From NCBI GenBank assembly GCA_913030785.1, contig CAJWER010000024.1, positions 1-19,457 of the forward strand: a stretch of DNA of 19,457 nucleotides. Reading direction: 5' to 3'. The notes beneath the pieces were generated by a model. The model ran no database searches, was not told the DNA's origin, and was given only the letters and a program-made list of their open reading frames with translations. The DNA is from an uncultured Chloroflexota bacterium. Lineage in GTDB: Bacteria; Chloroflexota; Dehalococcoidia; Lucifugimonadales; CAJWER01. This document shows positions 6,803 through 14,397 of this stretch, one piece after another. A program made the position numbers and the translations under genes. Positions within the stretch are counted from its first letter, which is position 1, and each line of letters opens with the position of its first letter.

Positions 6803-7176
6803 CAGATCGCCTCCACAATAATCGTGTCCCCCGGATTGACCTGCTTCAGTATGGTTGGGTCGTCATCGACACTACCCAGGACGTTGACAGCACTCGCCGG
6901 TCTGATCTCGTCGCCGCGGCTCATGGGTGTCAGGCCGAAAAACAGGCATAGGGCGGATCCTGGTGGCCAGTACGCAACTGCGCCCATCTCGACCATCTCA
7001 ACGGCCTGCTCCTCGTCCGCCTCGACTGGAATAGTAAAGTAGATTTCATCACCCCACGTCCCGGCAGGGGCTTCGAATGGGAGGGCATCCCACACCAGAC
7101 CTGCTGTTACGCTGTCATTGAGTGTGGCCGTGACGTTGACCGCGTCCGCGGTTATCCTTACTCTCCGGTGTGGCAC
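6802..7176 (-). CDS. Cyclophilin-like fold protein (PF04126/DUF369 type)
   Basis: This 124-residue protein matches the small cyclophilin-like family typified by TM1367. Landmarks are WGDEIYFTIPVEADEE (about residues 41-56), VEMGAVAYWPPGSALCLFFG (about 62-81), TPMSRGDEIRPAS and a C-terminal strand. The fold lacks proof of prolyl isomerase activity and its role is unknown. The start is GTG at 7176, fixed by a perfect AGGAGG six bases upstream. A promoter is seen at 7215-7243. It is the first gene of a coupled pair with tenA, so a link with thiamine or pyrimidine metabolism is a reasonable inference. The fold fits binding of a small ligand. Confidence 0.8.
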   Translation of the reverse strand: MPHRRVRITADAVNVTATLNDSVTAGLVWDALPFEAPAGTWGDEIYFTIPVEADEEQAVEMVEMGAVAYWPPGSALCLFFGLTPMSRGDEIRPASAVNVLGSVDDDPTILKQVNPGDTIIVEAI

Positions 7177-7214
7177 TTGCGTCCTCCTCGGACTGTGCTG
7201 TCTCGTGCTCGGGT

Positions 7215-7243
7215 ATTATCGGGAAACGCCCCCGAGTGGGCAA
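7215..7243 (-). promoter_or_regulatory. Promoter for the cyclophilin-like/tenA pair
   Basis: On the minus strand: TTGCCC (7238-7243), a 17-base spacer and GATAAT (7215-7220). It lies in the 120-base gap shared with the divergent dehydrogenase gene, for which no clear promoter was found. Confidence 0.5.
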
Positions 7244-7296
7244 CAATCGTAGAGAGCCATGTCCAGAAAGCATTTTGACAGCGGGAATGGAGAGCT

Positions 7297-8325
7297 ATGA
7301 AACGGATCGTGCTAAGAAAACCCTTCGACATCGACATTGAGGATGCAGAGGCCCCCGTGCCCGACCGCGGGCAGGTCCTCGTACGAACCAGAACAACTGG
7401 TATTGCGGCGGGGACTGAGATGGCGCTGTACCGAGGCACCAATCATGACCTGGTCCTGCGGCGCTGGGGGCCTCAGTGGGAGTACCCGATGCACACGGGT
7501 TACGAGGCCGTGGGCGAGGTAGTCGAGCTTGGGCCCGATGTCTCTGAGCCGAACGTTGGTGACCGGGTTCTACTGTACGGGCACCATGCGGAGTACTCGG
7601 TGGCGGACGCAAACCGGGTCTTGAGGCTGCCAGATACACTGGCAGACGAGGATGCCTTGCTCGCGATCCTGGGCACAACAGCACTGCGCGGCGTCCGGCG
7701 AGCAGGGGTCGAGTATGGCGACAGCGTGGCCGTGGTGGGTATGGGGGTGCTGGGTCAATTGGCCATCCAACACGCGAGGCTCGCCGGCGCCTCCATCACC
7801 ATAGCCGTGGACACGGACCCATGGCGACTGAAGATCGCGGAGGGCCTTGGCGCGACCCACACTGTAAACCCGGATGCTGAGGACGCAGCGGCGATGGTGG
7901 AAAACTACACAGGCATAGGTGCGGACTCGGTCATCGAGGCGGCGGGTGCGCCACCAGCAGTGCCCCTTGCACTAAGCCTGGCGCGAAAGCGAGGACGAGT
8001 ATCGATAGTAGGGTGGCACACCCGGCCAGTGGAGTTGGTTCTGGCCGAGGATTTCTTGTACAAGGAACTGGACGTCCTAGCGTCAAGTCAGGCCGGACCC
8101 GCAGGAGAGCCGCCGCCCGACCAGCTCAGGTGGACGGGACTACGGAACAAGCGACTGGTGATCGATTATCTGGCTGAGGGACGCCTGCGGACTGACGGGC
8201 TTGTGTCCCATGTGCTGGGCTTTGCGGAGGCCAGCCGGGTCTACGAGATGATCGACAAAAAATCCGAGCCTTCGATGCAGGTCGTACTGCGCTGGCATGG
8301 GGAGGGGCAAGGAGGCACGTCGTGA
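7297..8325 (+). CDS. Zinc-independent medium-chain dehydrogenase/reductase
   Basis: The 342-residue protein has the MDR two-domain layout: a GroES-like N-terminal domain (residues 1-120), then a Rossmann domain with GMGVLG at 148-153 and an acidic residue at the end of the next strand (AVDTD) favouring NAD. The catalytic zinc ligands are absent: the usual Cys is Ala37 (TTGIAAGTE) and the GHE motif is GYE (TGYEAVGEV, ~68-75). This resembles BchC-like or other zinc-less MDR enzymes rather than alcohol dehydrogenases. ATG 7297 follows GGAGAG. The 3' end overlaps the GTG of glycerol kinase by four bases (GTGA), so the two are translationally coupled and perhaps act in one polyol pathway. Substrate is unknown. 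Confidence 0.85.
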   Translation: MKRIVLRKPFDIDIEDAEAPVPDRGQVLVRTRTTGIAAGTEMALYRGTNHDLVLRRWGPQWEYPMHTGYEAVGEVVELGPDVSEPNVGDRVLLYGHHAEYSVADANRVLRLPDTLADEDALLAILGTTALRGVRRAGVEYGDSVAVVGMGVLGQLAIQHARLAGASITIAVDTDPWRLKIAEGLGATHTVNPDAEDAAAMVENYTGIGADSVIEAAGAPPAVPLALSLARKRGRVSIVGWHTRPVELVLAEDFLYKELDVLASSQAGPAGEPPPDQLRWTGLRNKRLVIDYLAEGRLRTDGLVSHVLGFAEASRVYEMIDKKSEPSMQVVLRWHGEGQGGTS

Positions 8326-9842
8326 CACGCGCAGGGTACATCTTAGCCATCGACCAGGGCACCACGGGGACCACCGCACTGCTGGTGGACGGCTCAGGGC
8401 GCGTCGTATGGCAGACGAGTCAAGAGATAGAACAGATATACCCGCAGCCGGGCTGGGTCGAACACGATCCCGAGGAGCTGTTCGACTCCTGCCTTGCGGT
8501 GGTCGACGAACTGTTGGAGGAGACGGAGACCGATCCCCGGCAGATTGAGGCCGTGGGGATCGCAAACCAACGCGAGACGACGCTAGTCTGGGACCGCGAG
8601 ACCGGCGAGCCGATGTACAACGCGGTCGTGTGGCAGTGCAGGCGGTCAGCGCCGCTGTGCGAGGCAATGAAGGCACAGGGCCTGGAGGCGATGGTCCGCG
8701 CCAGGACCGGCCTACCCATCGACGCGTATTTTTCGGCGACGAAGCTCAGATGGCTACTGGACGCCATTCCGAACGGTCAGCGGCGGGCAGAGTCCGGTGA
8801 TCTGGCTTTCGGGACCGTGGATAGCTGGCTGCTATGGAAGCTCACCAACGGCGCGATTCACGCCACGGATACCACCAACGCCTCCCGTACGATGCTGTAC
8901 GACATAGATAGACTCAGGTGGGACCCAAAGCTGCTGAGTGCCCTCGATATCCCTCTTGCGCTGCTACCTGAGGTTAGACCGTCGAGCGGCGTGTTCGGGC
9001 ACACGTCGGGGGAGTTGTTCAGGGGTCAGGGAATCCCTATCGCGGGCATGGCCGGCGACCAGCATGCCGCGCTTTTCGGTCAGGCGTGTTTCCAGCCCGG
9101 TATGGCAAAGAACACCTACGGCACCGGCTCATTCGTGCTGACCAACACAGGGGCCAATCGCGTTCAGTCGGGGTCCGGGATGATTTCGACGATAGCGTGG
9201 CAGGTCGACGACGAGGTGACCTACGCTTTGGAGGGCAGCATCTTCGCGACGGGCTCGACGGTGCAGTGGCTGAGGGACGGACTAGGGCTGATAGCTGAGG
9301 CGTCTGAGACGGACGCGTTGGCACGGACCGTGCCCGACAACGGCGGCGTCTACCTGGTGCCAGCGTTTACGGGGCTGGGTACGCCCCACTGGGACATGGA
9401 TGCTAGGGGCGCGATACTGGGAATCACGCGCGGGACTACCCGTGGTCACTTTGCGAGGGCTGCTCTGGAGTCGACGGCCTATCAGACCAGGGATGTGGTG
9501 GACGCGATATCGAAGGACACAGGCCAGGGCGTGCCACTGCTGCGAGTGGACGGCGGGGGTACGGCCAGCGAGCTAATGATGCAGTTCCAGGCGGACATCC
9601 TGGGCATTCCGATAGAGCGGAGCGCGGTGCCGGAGACTACTGCACTCGGAGCGGCCTACCTGGCGGGGCTGGCGATGGGTTTCTGGAACGACCTGGATGA
9701 GATCGCAGATCACTGGCGCAGCGACGCGAGGTTTGAGCCCGCAATGGGGGACGCCGAGCGTGAACGGCTGTACTTGGGATGGCAGCGTGCGGTGCTGCGC
9801 ACGCTTAGGGGGGCGGGGGTGGCGCCAGCGCCAGCTAGCTGA
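8322..9842 (+). CDS. glpK: Glycerol kinase (FGGY family)
   Basis: GlpK phosphorylates glycerol to sn-glycerol 3-phosphate with ATP. The 506 residues are full length. Motifs: the ATP-binding IDQGTTGTTALLVD at the N-terminus, PGWVEHDPEEL, GIANQRETTLVWD, VWQCRRSA, a FGTVDSWLLWKLT segment, NASRTMLYDI, MAGDQHAALFGQ with the conserved Asp, GTGSFVL, and GSTVQWLRDG. These match glycerol kinase better than xylulose or gluconate kinases. The start is GTG at 8322, fixed by AAGGAGG six bases upstream and by the four-base overlap with the dehydrogenase. No glycerol facilitator or glycerol-3-phosphate dehydrogenase is nearby; the coupled zinc-less dehydrogenase may supply or consume the polyol. Confidence 0.94.
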   Translation: MTRAGYILAIDQGTTGTTALLVDGSGRVVWQTSQEIEQIYPQPGWVEHDPEELFDSCLAVVDELLEETETDPRQIEAVGIANQRETTLVWDRETGEPMYNAVVWQCRRSAPLCEAMKAQGLEAMVRARTGLPIDAYFSATKLRWLLDAIPNGQRRAESGDLAFGTVDSWLLWKLTNGAIHATDTTNASRTMLYDIDRLRWDPKLLSALDIPLALLPEVRPSSGVFGHTSGELFRGQGIPIAGMAGDQHAALFGQACFQPGMAKNTYGTGSFVLTNTGANRVQSGSGMISTIAWQVDDEVTYALEGSIFATGSTVQWLRDGLGLIAEASETDALARTVPDNGGVYLVPAFTGLGTPHWDMDARGAILGITRGTTRGHFARAALESTAYQTRDVVDAISKDTGQGVPLLRVDGGGTASELMMQFQADILGIPIERSAVPETTALGAAYLAGLAMGFWNDLDEIADHWRSDARFEPAMGDAERERLYLGWQRAVLRTLRGAGVAPAPAS

Positions 9843-9873
9843 TGATAGGACAACGGGCGGCTTCGGGTGGCGG

Positions 9874-9918
9874 TGGTATAATCTGCCGAGCATCGGAGGG
9901 GGCCTGTCTCTCCTCCGA
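9874..9918 (+). promoter_or_regulatory. Extended -10 promoter and leader hairpin for the PLP enzyme
   Basis: TGGTATAAT at 9874-9882 is a perfect extended -10 element without a clear -35. Transcription would start near 9889, immediately before a 7-bp hairpin (TCGGAGG at 9893-9899 with CCTCCGA at 9912-9918, 12-base loop). The hairpin could stabilise the 5' end of the mRNA. It has no T-run, so it is a poor terminator for glpK. Confidence 0.5.
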
Positions 9919-9946
9919 CAGATCAGCAATAAAACAGAGGTAAGGC

Positions 9947-11083
9947 ATGACCCAGTTCGACGATGCGGCCGAGATCTATCGCGCCATTGGCGTGACGCCG
10001 GCCATCAACGCTTCCGGCACGACCACCGCCTATGGGGGCACGAAGCTGCGCTCCGAGGTGATGGATGTCATGAATAAGGCTGCCACGGTCCTGGTGGACA
10101 TCCACGAACTGAATCGTAAGGTCGGCGCACTGATAGCTGAGGCTATCGGCGCCGAGGCGGCGTTCGTATGCAGTGGGTCCGCCGGTGGTCTGGTGCTACA
10201 GGCCGCTGCGTGCATCGCTGGGTCAGATCCCGCAAGAATGGCACAGCTTCCGGATACGACGGGGCTCAAGGACCAGATCATCATCCAGAACAGCCACCGG
10301 TTTGCCTACGACCAGGCATATCGCGTCGCAGGCGCCAAGCTTGTGGGTGTTGGTACAGGTCGAAGCTGTCACCCCTGGCAGCTCGAGGCGGCCTACACCG
10401 AACGCACTGCGGCGGTGGCGTACCTGTTCTCTCCTTTCTTGACGAGAAAGGCGATTCCACTTGAGGATGTCTGTGAGAGCGCCCACTCGCGGGGCGTGCC
10501 CGTCATCGTGGACGCGGCCTCGATGCTCCCACCGCGTGCGAACCTGCACAAGTACCTGGCCATGGGCGCGGACATGGTGGTGTACAGCGGTGGGAAGTCC
10601 ATCCGAGGGCCACAGGGCACCGGCATCCTGTGCGGTCGAGTGGACCTGATCGAGGCGGCGGTGGCAAATGCGGCCCCGGGGCAGTTCCTGGGCAGGGGCA
10701 TGAAGGTCGCCAAAGAGGAGGTTGTCGGACTCCTCCACGCCCTCCAAATATTTATGGGAGAGGACGAGGAGGCCGAGAACGAGTGTTTCTACGAAATGGG
10801 TCGAACGGTTGTGGACGCCCTCATCGAGTTCCCTGGTCTCGACGTTGAAGTGAGGCACGACCGACACGACTACCACATTCCGATTGCGGTGATGACATTC
10901 ACGGACGATTGGAACGGGCCTTCTCGTGACGAGATTACGGCAAGGCTGGCGGACAGCGACCCACGGGTGTACCTCCACACGCTGGGGAACCCTGACGAGC
11001 TTGGCGTGGACCCGACGAACCTCAAAGATGGGGATCTCGACATTGTGATCAAGACCGTTCGGGAGGCCTTGCTCAATAGCTAG
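9947..11083 (+). CDS. SelA-like PLP-dependent enzyme (DgaE/glucosaminate-6-P lyase type)
   Basis: This 378-residue fold-type I PLP enzyme belongs to the SelA-like group. Features: an N-terminal GVTPAINASGTTTAYGG, a phosphate-binding VCSGSAGG near residue 74-81, Asp189 in VIVDAAS that pairs with the cofactor ring, and the Schiff-base Lys217 in YSGGKSIRGPQGTG. It lacks the extra N-terminal domain of true selenocysteine synthase SelA, so a DgaE-like ammonia-lyase or related amino-sugar enzyme is more likely. ATG 9947 follows AGAGGTAAGG. It has its own promoter but the same orientation as glpK 105 bases away, so it may also be read through as part of that catabolic group. Substrate uncertain. Confidence 0.85.
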   Translation: MTQFDDAAEIYRAIGVTPAINASGTTTAYGGTKLRSEVMDVMNKAATVLVDIHELNRKVGALIAEAIGAEAAFVCSGSAGGLVLQAAACIAGSDPARMAQLPDTTGLKDQIIIQNSHRFAYDQAYRVAGAKLVGVGTGRSCHPWQLEAAYTERTAAVAYLFSPFLTRKAIPLEDVCESAHSRGVPVIVDAASMLPPRANLHKYLAMGADMVVYSGGKSIRGPQGTGILCGRVDLIEAAVANAAPGQFLGRGMKVAKEEVVGLLHALQIFMGEDEEAENECFYEMGRTVVDALIEFPGLDVEVRHDRHDYHIPIAVMTFTDDWNGPSRDEITARLADSDPRVYLHTLGNPDELGVDPTNLKDGDLDIVIKTVREALLNS

Positions 11084-11190
11084 TGGTTCGGTTGAGGCGG
11101 CATCCGGGGCTTGATGGCCGAGCGTAGACTTTTACGTAGGCCCACGCTATGTTCGGTGACCCTGCGTGAGGCCGGAACATCCGGGGCTGT

Positions 11191-12808
11191 ATGCCAATCG
11201 CACTAGCTACAAGGGTTCGAGTCGTAGCCGCCGCCGTGATTCCAGTGGTGGTTTTCGTCGCCCTGGCCTGCGGGGGCGGTAGTTCCCCTGCCGACGAACA
11301 ACCTACCTCATCGCCGACGCAGGTGACGCAAGAGGCGGCCACCGTGGTTCCGGCCAGGTCCGCGCCAGGCCCTCCAGCCCCATTGCCCACTGCTGTCACG
11401 AAGTCCAGCGAGACGGTTGCGTCCTCAACCCCTCGGCCGATTACGACGCCACCGCCAACCTCTACATGCTGTTCAGTGGCCCCGGCCAGACGGTCGCGCT
11501 AACACTAGACGCTCTGGAGAACGCCCGCCGCGAGCATGACAAATAGCAGGCGCCCGCGATTCTCGAAATGATGCCCTTCTTCCCCAACTCGGATGTCGTG
11601 AACGCGGCCACTGAGACCCTTGTTTCGCTGACAGGCGCCGGCCTGGGTGGTGTTGCACGGCAGTGGCACGTTTGGATGGAGTGGCTGGAGGCCAATGACG
11701 CTGAGTTTCAGCCACCTCCAGGATATTTGGAGTGGAAGATCAGCATCTACAACCTGGTCTCGCTGCGCTATCAGAATTCCTGGGTCAGTCAGACAAGCCG
11801 CCACGAGTCAATCTGTGGGAGCTTGCGTGGGGCGGTGTGCGGCCAGACGGCATCCCTGATCTGAACAACGCTCCGGTGATCGCGAGAGATTTGCAGGACT
11901 ATCTTCAACCGGACGACCGTGTGTTCGGGGTGACCATCAACGGGGAGAGCCGCGCTTATCCGATTAGGATCGTGGACGCCCATAAGATGGCCAACGATGT
12001 TCTCGGGGGCGAACCGATAGCCCTCGCGTATTGAACGCTCTGTGGCACCGGAATCGTGTATTCCGCAAAGATCGATGGTAAGCCCACTACCTTTGGCACT
12101 TCGGGCCTTCTTTACCGCAGCAACAAGGTGATGTACGACCGTGAGACGGAGACGCTCTGGCGTCAGTTCACCTGCGAGCCTATCCGGGGGCCTCTGGTGG
12201 ACTCGGGCATCCGCCTGGACTTCTTTCCCGTGGTGATCACCACCTGGGAGCAATGGATTGAGGAGCATCCGGACACTACGGTGCTTAAGATCGAAACTGG
12301 GGTGTGTCCGGGCAGCAGGTATTTCCCCGAGACCGACCAAGGGGCGATCTACAACAGTTACTTCAACGCGCCTGAGACGATGTTCCCGGTCCCTTTTCGC
12401 GACGATTCCCTGGAAACGAAGGAGTTGGTTCTGGGCCTAGAAATCGGCGATAGCTTCAAGGTGTATCCGACGGACGTACTACAGCGAAAGCTGGTGATCA
12501 ACGATGTCGTGGGAGGGACTGGCGTGGTTGTCGTGGGGTCAGGGTCGTCCCAGGTGGCTCGCGTGTACCTGAGCGATGGACGCAAGTTCAACCCGCTGGC
12601 AGACGGCAACAGCCCGACTGGCGTGCTCACGACAATAGCGGACTCAAACGGCGGACTGTGGAGCGTGCGGGAGAGGAGCCTGGTGAGCGAGGCGGAGTCT
12701 GCTTTGAAGTTGGCACGGGTTCCGGCGCATATGGCGTTCTGGTTCGGATGGTTACAGTTCCACCGGGACACGGAGTTGTATGGTGGTGGCGAGTCGTTAG
12801 AGGGGTGA
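11191..12808 (+). pseudogene. Broken DUF3179-domain lipoprotein
   Basis: The pieces add up to a secreted lipoprotein with a C-terminal DUF3179 domain of unknown function. Bases 11191-11400 encode a signal peptide with lipobox ALAC then a Thr/Pro-rich linker. The frame shifts somewhere in 11400-11450; the next frame (about 11442-11774) encodes a helical region (ALTLDALENARREHDK, ETLVSLTGAGLGG, WMEWLEAND) with an in-frame TAG at 11544. One base is missing at about 11774 (TATCAG to GAATTC). The last frame carries the DUF3179 core (VTINGESRAYPIRIVD) and reaches a TGA at 12032-12034 exactly where the family has the first Cys of its CxxC motif; TLCGTGIVYSAK follows in frame to the real stop at 12806. 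Four interruptions suggest a pseudogene. The TGA could instead be selenocysteine (see findings). Confidence 0.8.
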
Positions 12809-12844
12809 ACTCGCTGCCCTCCCCTTCTAAAAAAGAGAAGGAAT

Positions 12845-12903
12845 TATATGTGAGGGGCACCCTCACTCACCCCGCAAGAAGGCTCTGCCCCTCTGCACAC
12901 CCC
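12845..12903 (+). repeat. Dispersed two-hairpin repeat, copy C
   Basis: It begins 36 bases after the DUF3179 stop. It contains a perfect hairpin GTGAGGG-GCA-CCCTCAC (about 12850-12866) and ends TCTGCACACCCC as in copy B. A small CCTTCT/AGAAGG hairpin (12823-12841) lies just upstream. The following ~140 bases (12905-13045) hold no gene that I can support. Confidence 0.75.
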
Positions 12904-13047
12904 GATTAAAGCTACCGTTACCCAGGGTTGCCCGACACCCAAAATCAGGCAGGTCCATCCCCACCGCAAAGTGCGCCCAGCACCACAGCGCCGCAAGAGC
13001 CTGTTCAGGATGTGCCCAGCCCGCCCGACACAGCGTGCGCAGCACCG

Positions 13048-13056
13048 TGTTACAAT
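13048..13056 (+). promoter_or_regulatory. Possible extended -10 promoter for the Ldh_2 dehydrogenase
   Basis: TGTTACAAT (TGn plus TACAAT) with no convincing -35. Transcription would start near 13063, about 40 bases before the ATG at 13105. Confidence 0.4.
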
Positions 13057-13104
13057 CGCCGTCGTGCGATTTGGGGCTTGTAAATCAGCTGATTGAGAGG
13101 ACAG

Positions 13105-14202
13105 ATGCTAGACAGGTTCAAGGTCCCGGAGGCCGATCAGGTGCGCATTCCGGAGCCGTCGCTGAGGCGAACCGTGGAGGCGATCTTTGAGAAGATGGGC
13201 GTTTCGGAGGAGGACTCAAAGATAGGCGCGAACGTACTGGTCATGTCTGACCTCAGGGGCGTCGAGACCCACGGGGTCTCGAACATGCTCCGGATGTACG
13301 TTCACCAGTACAGCGAGGGGGATCTCAACCCGAGGCCTGTGTGGACAGTCGAGCGGGAGGCGCCCGGCACGGCCACGATCAACGGTGATCATGGGCTGGC
13401 GATAATACTTGGCCCGAAGGCAATGCGCGTCGCGATGGATAAGGCTAAAGTCGTAGGTATAGGCGCCGTGACGCTGTACAACGCCGGCCACTCCGGCCCC
13501 ATCGGCCACCATGCGATGCTCGCGGTCGAAGAGGACATGATCGGCATCACCATGACGGCTGGAGGCGTGAAGATCGCGCCGACATTTGCCGCAGAGCCTC
13601 GTTACGGGACGAACCCAATAGCTATGGCTGCCCCCGGCAGGAACGAAGCGCCGTTCCTTTTCGACGCTGCAACGAGCACAATCGCTGGCAACAAGGTCAA
13701 TCTGGCCGCTCGGATCGGCGCAGACCTGCTGCCCGGTTGGATCGCGGATTTGAACGGCGTACCCAACGCTGAGAGCGTTCCGGTGCCAGAGGCATTTGAC
13801 GACTACTATCTTCTCCCACTGGGGGGGACCAGAGAGCAGGGGTCTCACAAGGGATACGGCTTTGGCATGATGGTCGAGATCATGGGCGCGCTCCTGTCCG
13901 GCGGCACGCCGCATATGCTCGATAGCACCCCTTGGTCGCAGCACTACTTTTCTGCCTACAACATCGAGTCCTTCACGGACGTGAACGAGTTCAAAGACAA
14001 GATGGATCAGACCCTGCGTACGCTGCGCACAACGAAGCCGGCGCCGGGCCACGAGCGGGTGATGTACCCCGGGCTGTCTGAGCATGAGGAAGAGATCGAG
14101 AGGCGTGCGAACGGGATACCGCTGCATTCCGAGGTGGTGCAGTGGTTCGACCACATCACGAGTGAACTGACTCTATCTCCCATCGAGAGGGTCAGCGGCT
14201 AG
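13105..14202 (+). CDS. Ldh_2 family malate/L-lactate-type dehydrogenase
   Basis: This NAD(P)-dependent oxidoreductase belongs to the Ldh_2 family, which is unrelated to Rossmann lactate dehydrogenases and acts on malate, lactate, sulfolactate, ureidoglycolate or similar 2-hydroxyacids. Landmarks: SDLRGVETHGVSNM with the catalytic His, the NGDHGLAIILGPKAM segment, NAGHSGPIGHHAM, GTNPIAMAAP, a GSHKGYGFGMMVEIM motif near the C-terminal half, and GGTPHML. I chose ATG 13105 (365 residues) with GAGAGG close upstream over an in-frame TTG four codons earlier. Length is typical. A strong terminator follows at 14228-14262. The substrate cannot be told; neighbours give no pathway. Confidence 0.92.
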   Translation: MLDRFKVPEADQVRIPEPSLRRTVEAIFEKMGVSEEDSKIGANVLVMSDLRGVETHGVSNMLRMYVHQYSEGDLNPRPVWTVEREAPGTATINGDHGLAIILGPKAMRVAMDKAKVVGIGAVTLYNAGHSGPIGHHAMLAVEEDMIGITMTAGGVKIAPTFAAEPRYGTNPIAMAAPGRNEAPFLFDAATSTIAGNKVNLAARIGADLLPGWIADLNGVPNAESVPVPEAFDDYYLLPLGGTREQGSHKGYGFGMMVEIMGALLSGGTPHMLDSTPWSQHYFSAYNIESFTDVNEFKDKMDQTLRTLRTTKPAPGHERVMYPGLSEHEEEIERRANGIPLHSEVVQWFDHITSELTLSPIERVSG

Positions 14203-14227
14203 ATCTAAGATAGCTGGTAATTGTTGC

Positions 14228-14262
14228 AATGCAGCGCCAACATTGGCGCTGCATTTTGTTTA
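14228..14262 (+). terminator. Intrinsic terminator of the Ldh_2 gene
   Basis: A perfect 13-bp stem (AATGCAGCGCCAA at 14228-14240 with 14243-14255) around a CA loop, followed by TTGTTTAT. This is the strongest hairpin terminator in the window on the plus strand. Confidence 0.9.
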
Positions 14263-14304
14263 TCGGCCCTGAGACCGGCTGCCTGAGCATGTGCATCCAA
14301 CTAT

Positions 14305-14346
14305 GTGTGAGGTTGTCTCTCAATCCTCTCTACCGCTCATTCTTAT
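14305..14346 (-). repeat. Dispersed repeat, partial copy D
   Basis: 42 bases match 1447-1487 of copy A: GTGTGAGG, then GTC.CTCA, then CTCATTCTTAT at the same spacing. The GC-rich hairpin half is absent. It lies just downstream of the Ldh_2 terminator. Confidence 0.55.
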
Positions 14347-14397
14347 AAAATATCCCTACCCATCAAAGCGCGAGGAGCGCCTGGAAGTACTAAATTA

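Noticed and set aside
7177..7296. TPP riboswitch upstream of the cyclophilin-like/tenA pair
   Set aside because: The gap contains a plausible promoter but not the conserved CTGAGA thi-box elements.
9947..11083. Selenocysteine synthase (SelA) as evidence for a local selenocysteine system
   Set aside because: The protein lacks the SelA N-terminal domain and is closer in layout to DgaE-like enzymes; no selB, selC or selD is in the window, so it cannot be used to support the UGA finding.
11200..11240. tRNA-like T-loop GGGTTCGAGTC
   Set aside because: The flanking bases do not pair as a T-stem, there is no acceptor or anticodon arm, and the bases lie in the lipoprotein signal-peptide coding region.
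12863..13045. Minus-strand 60-codon frame between the DUF3179 pseudogene and the Ldh_2 gene
   Set aside because: It begins inside the likely promoter region and ends in repeat copy C; Cys/Trp-rich composition gives no recognisable family and there is no ribosome-binding site that decides a start.
13216..14154. Long antisense open frame opposite the Ldh_2 dehydrogenase, and similar ones opposite the PLP enzyme and the mosaic ORF
   Set aside because: They mirror well-supported genes, have no domain-like features, and are expected in GC-rich sequence.
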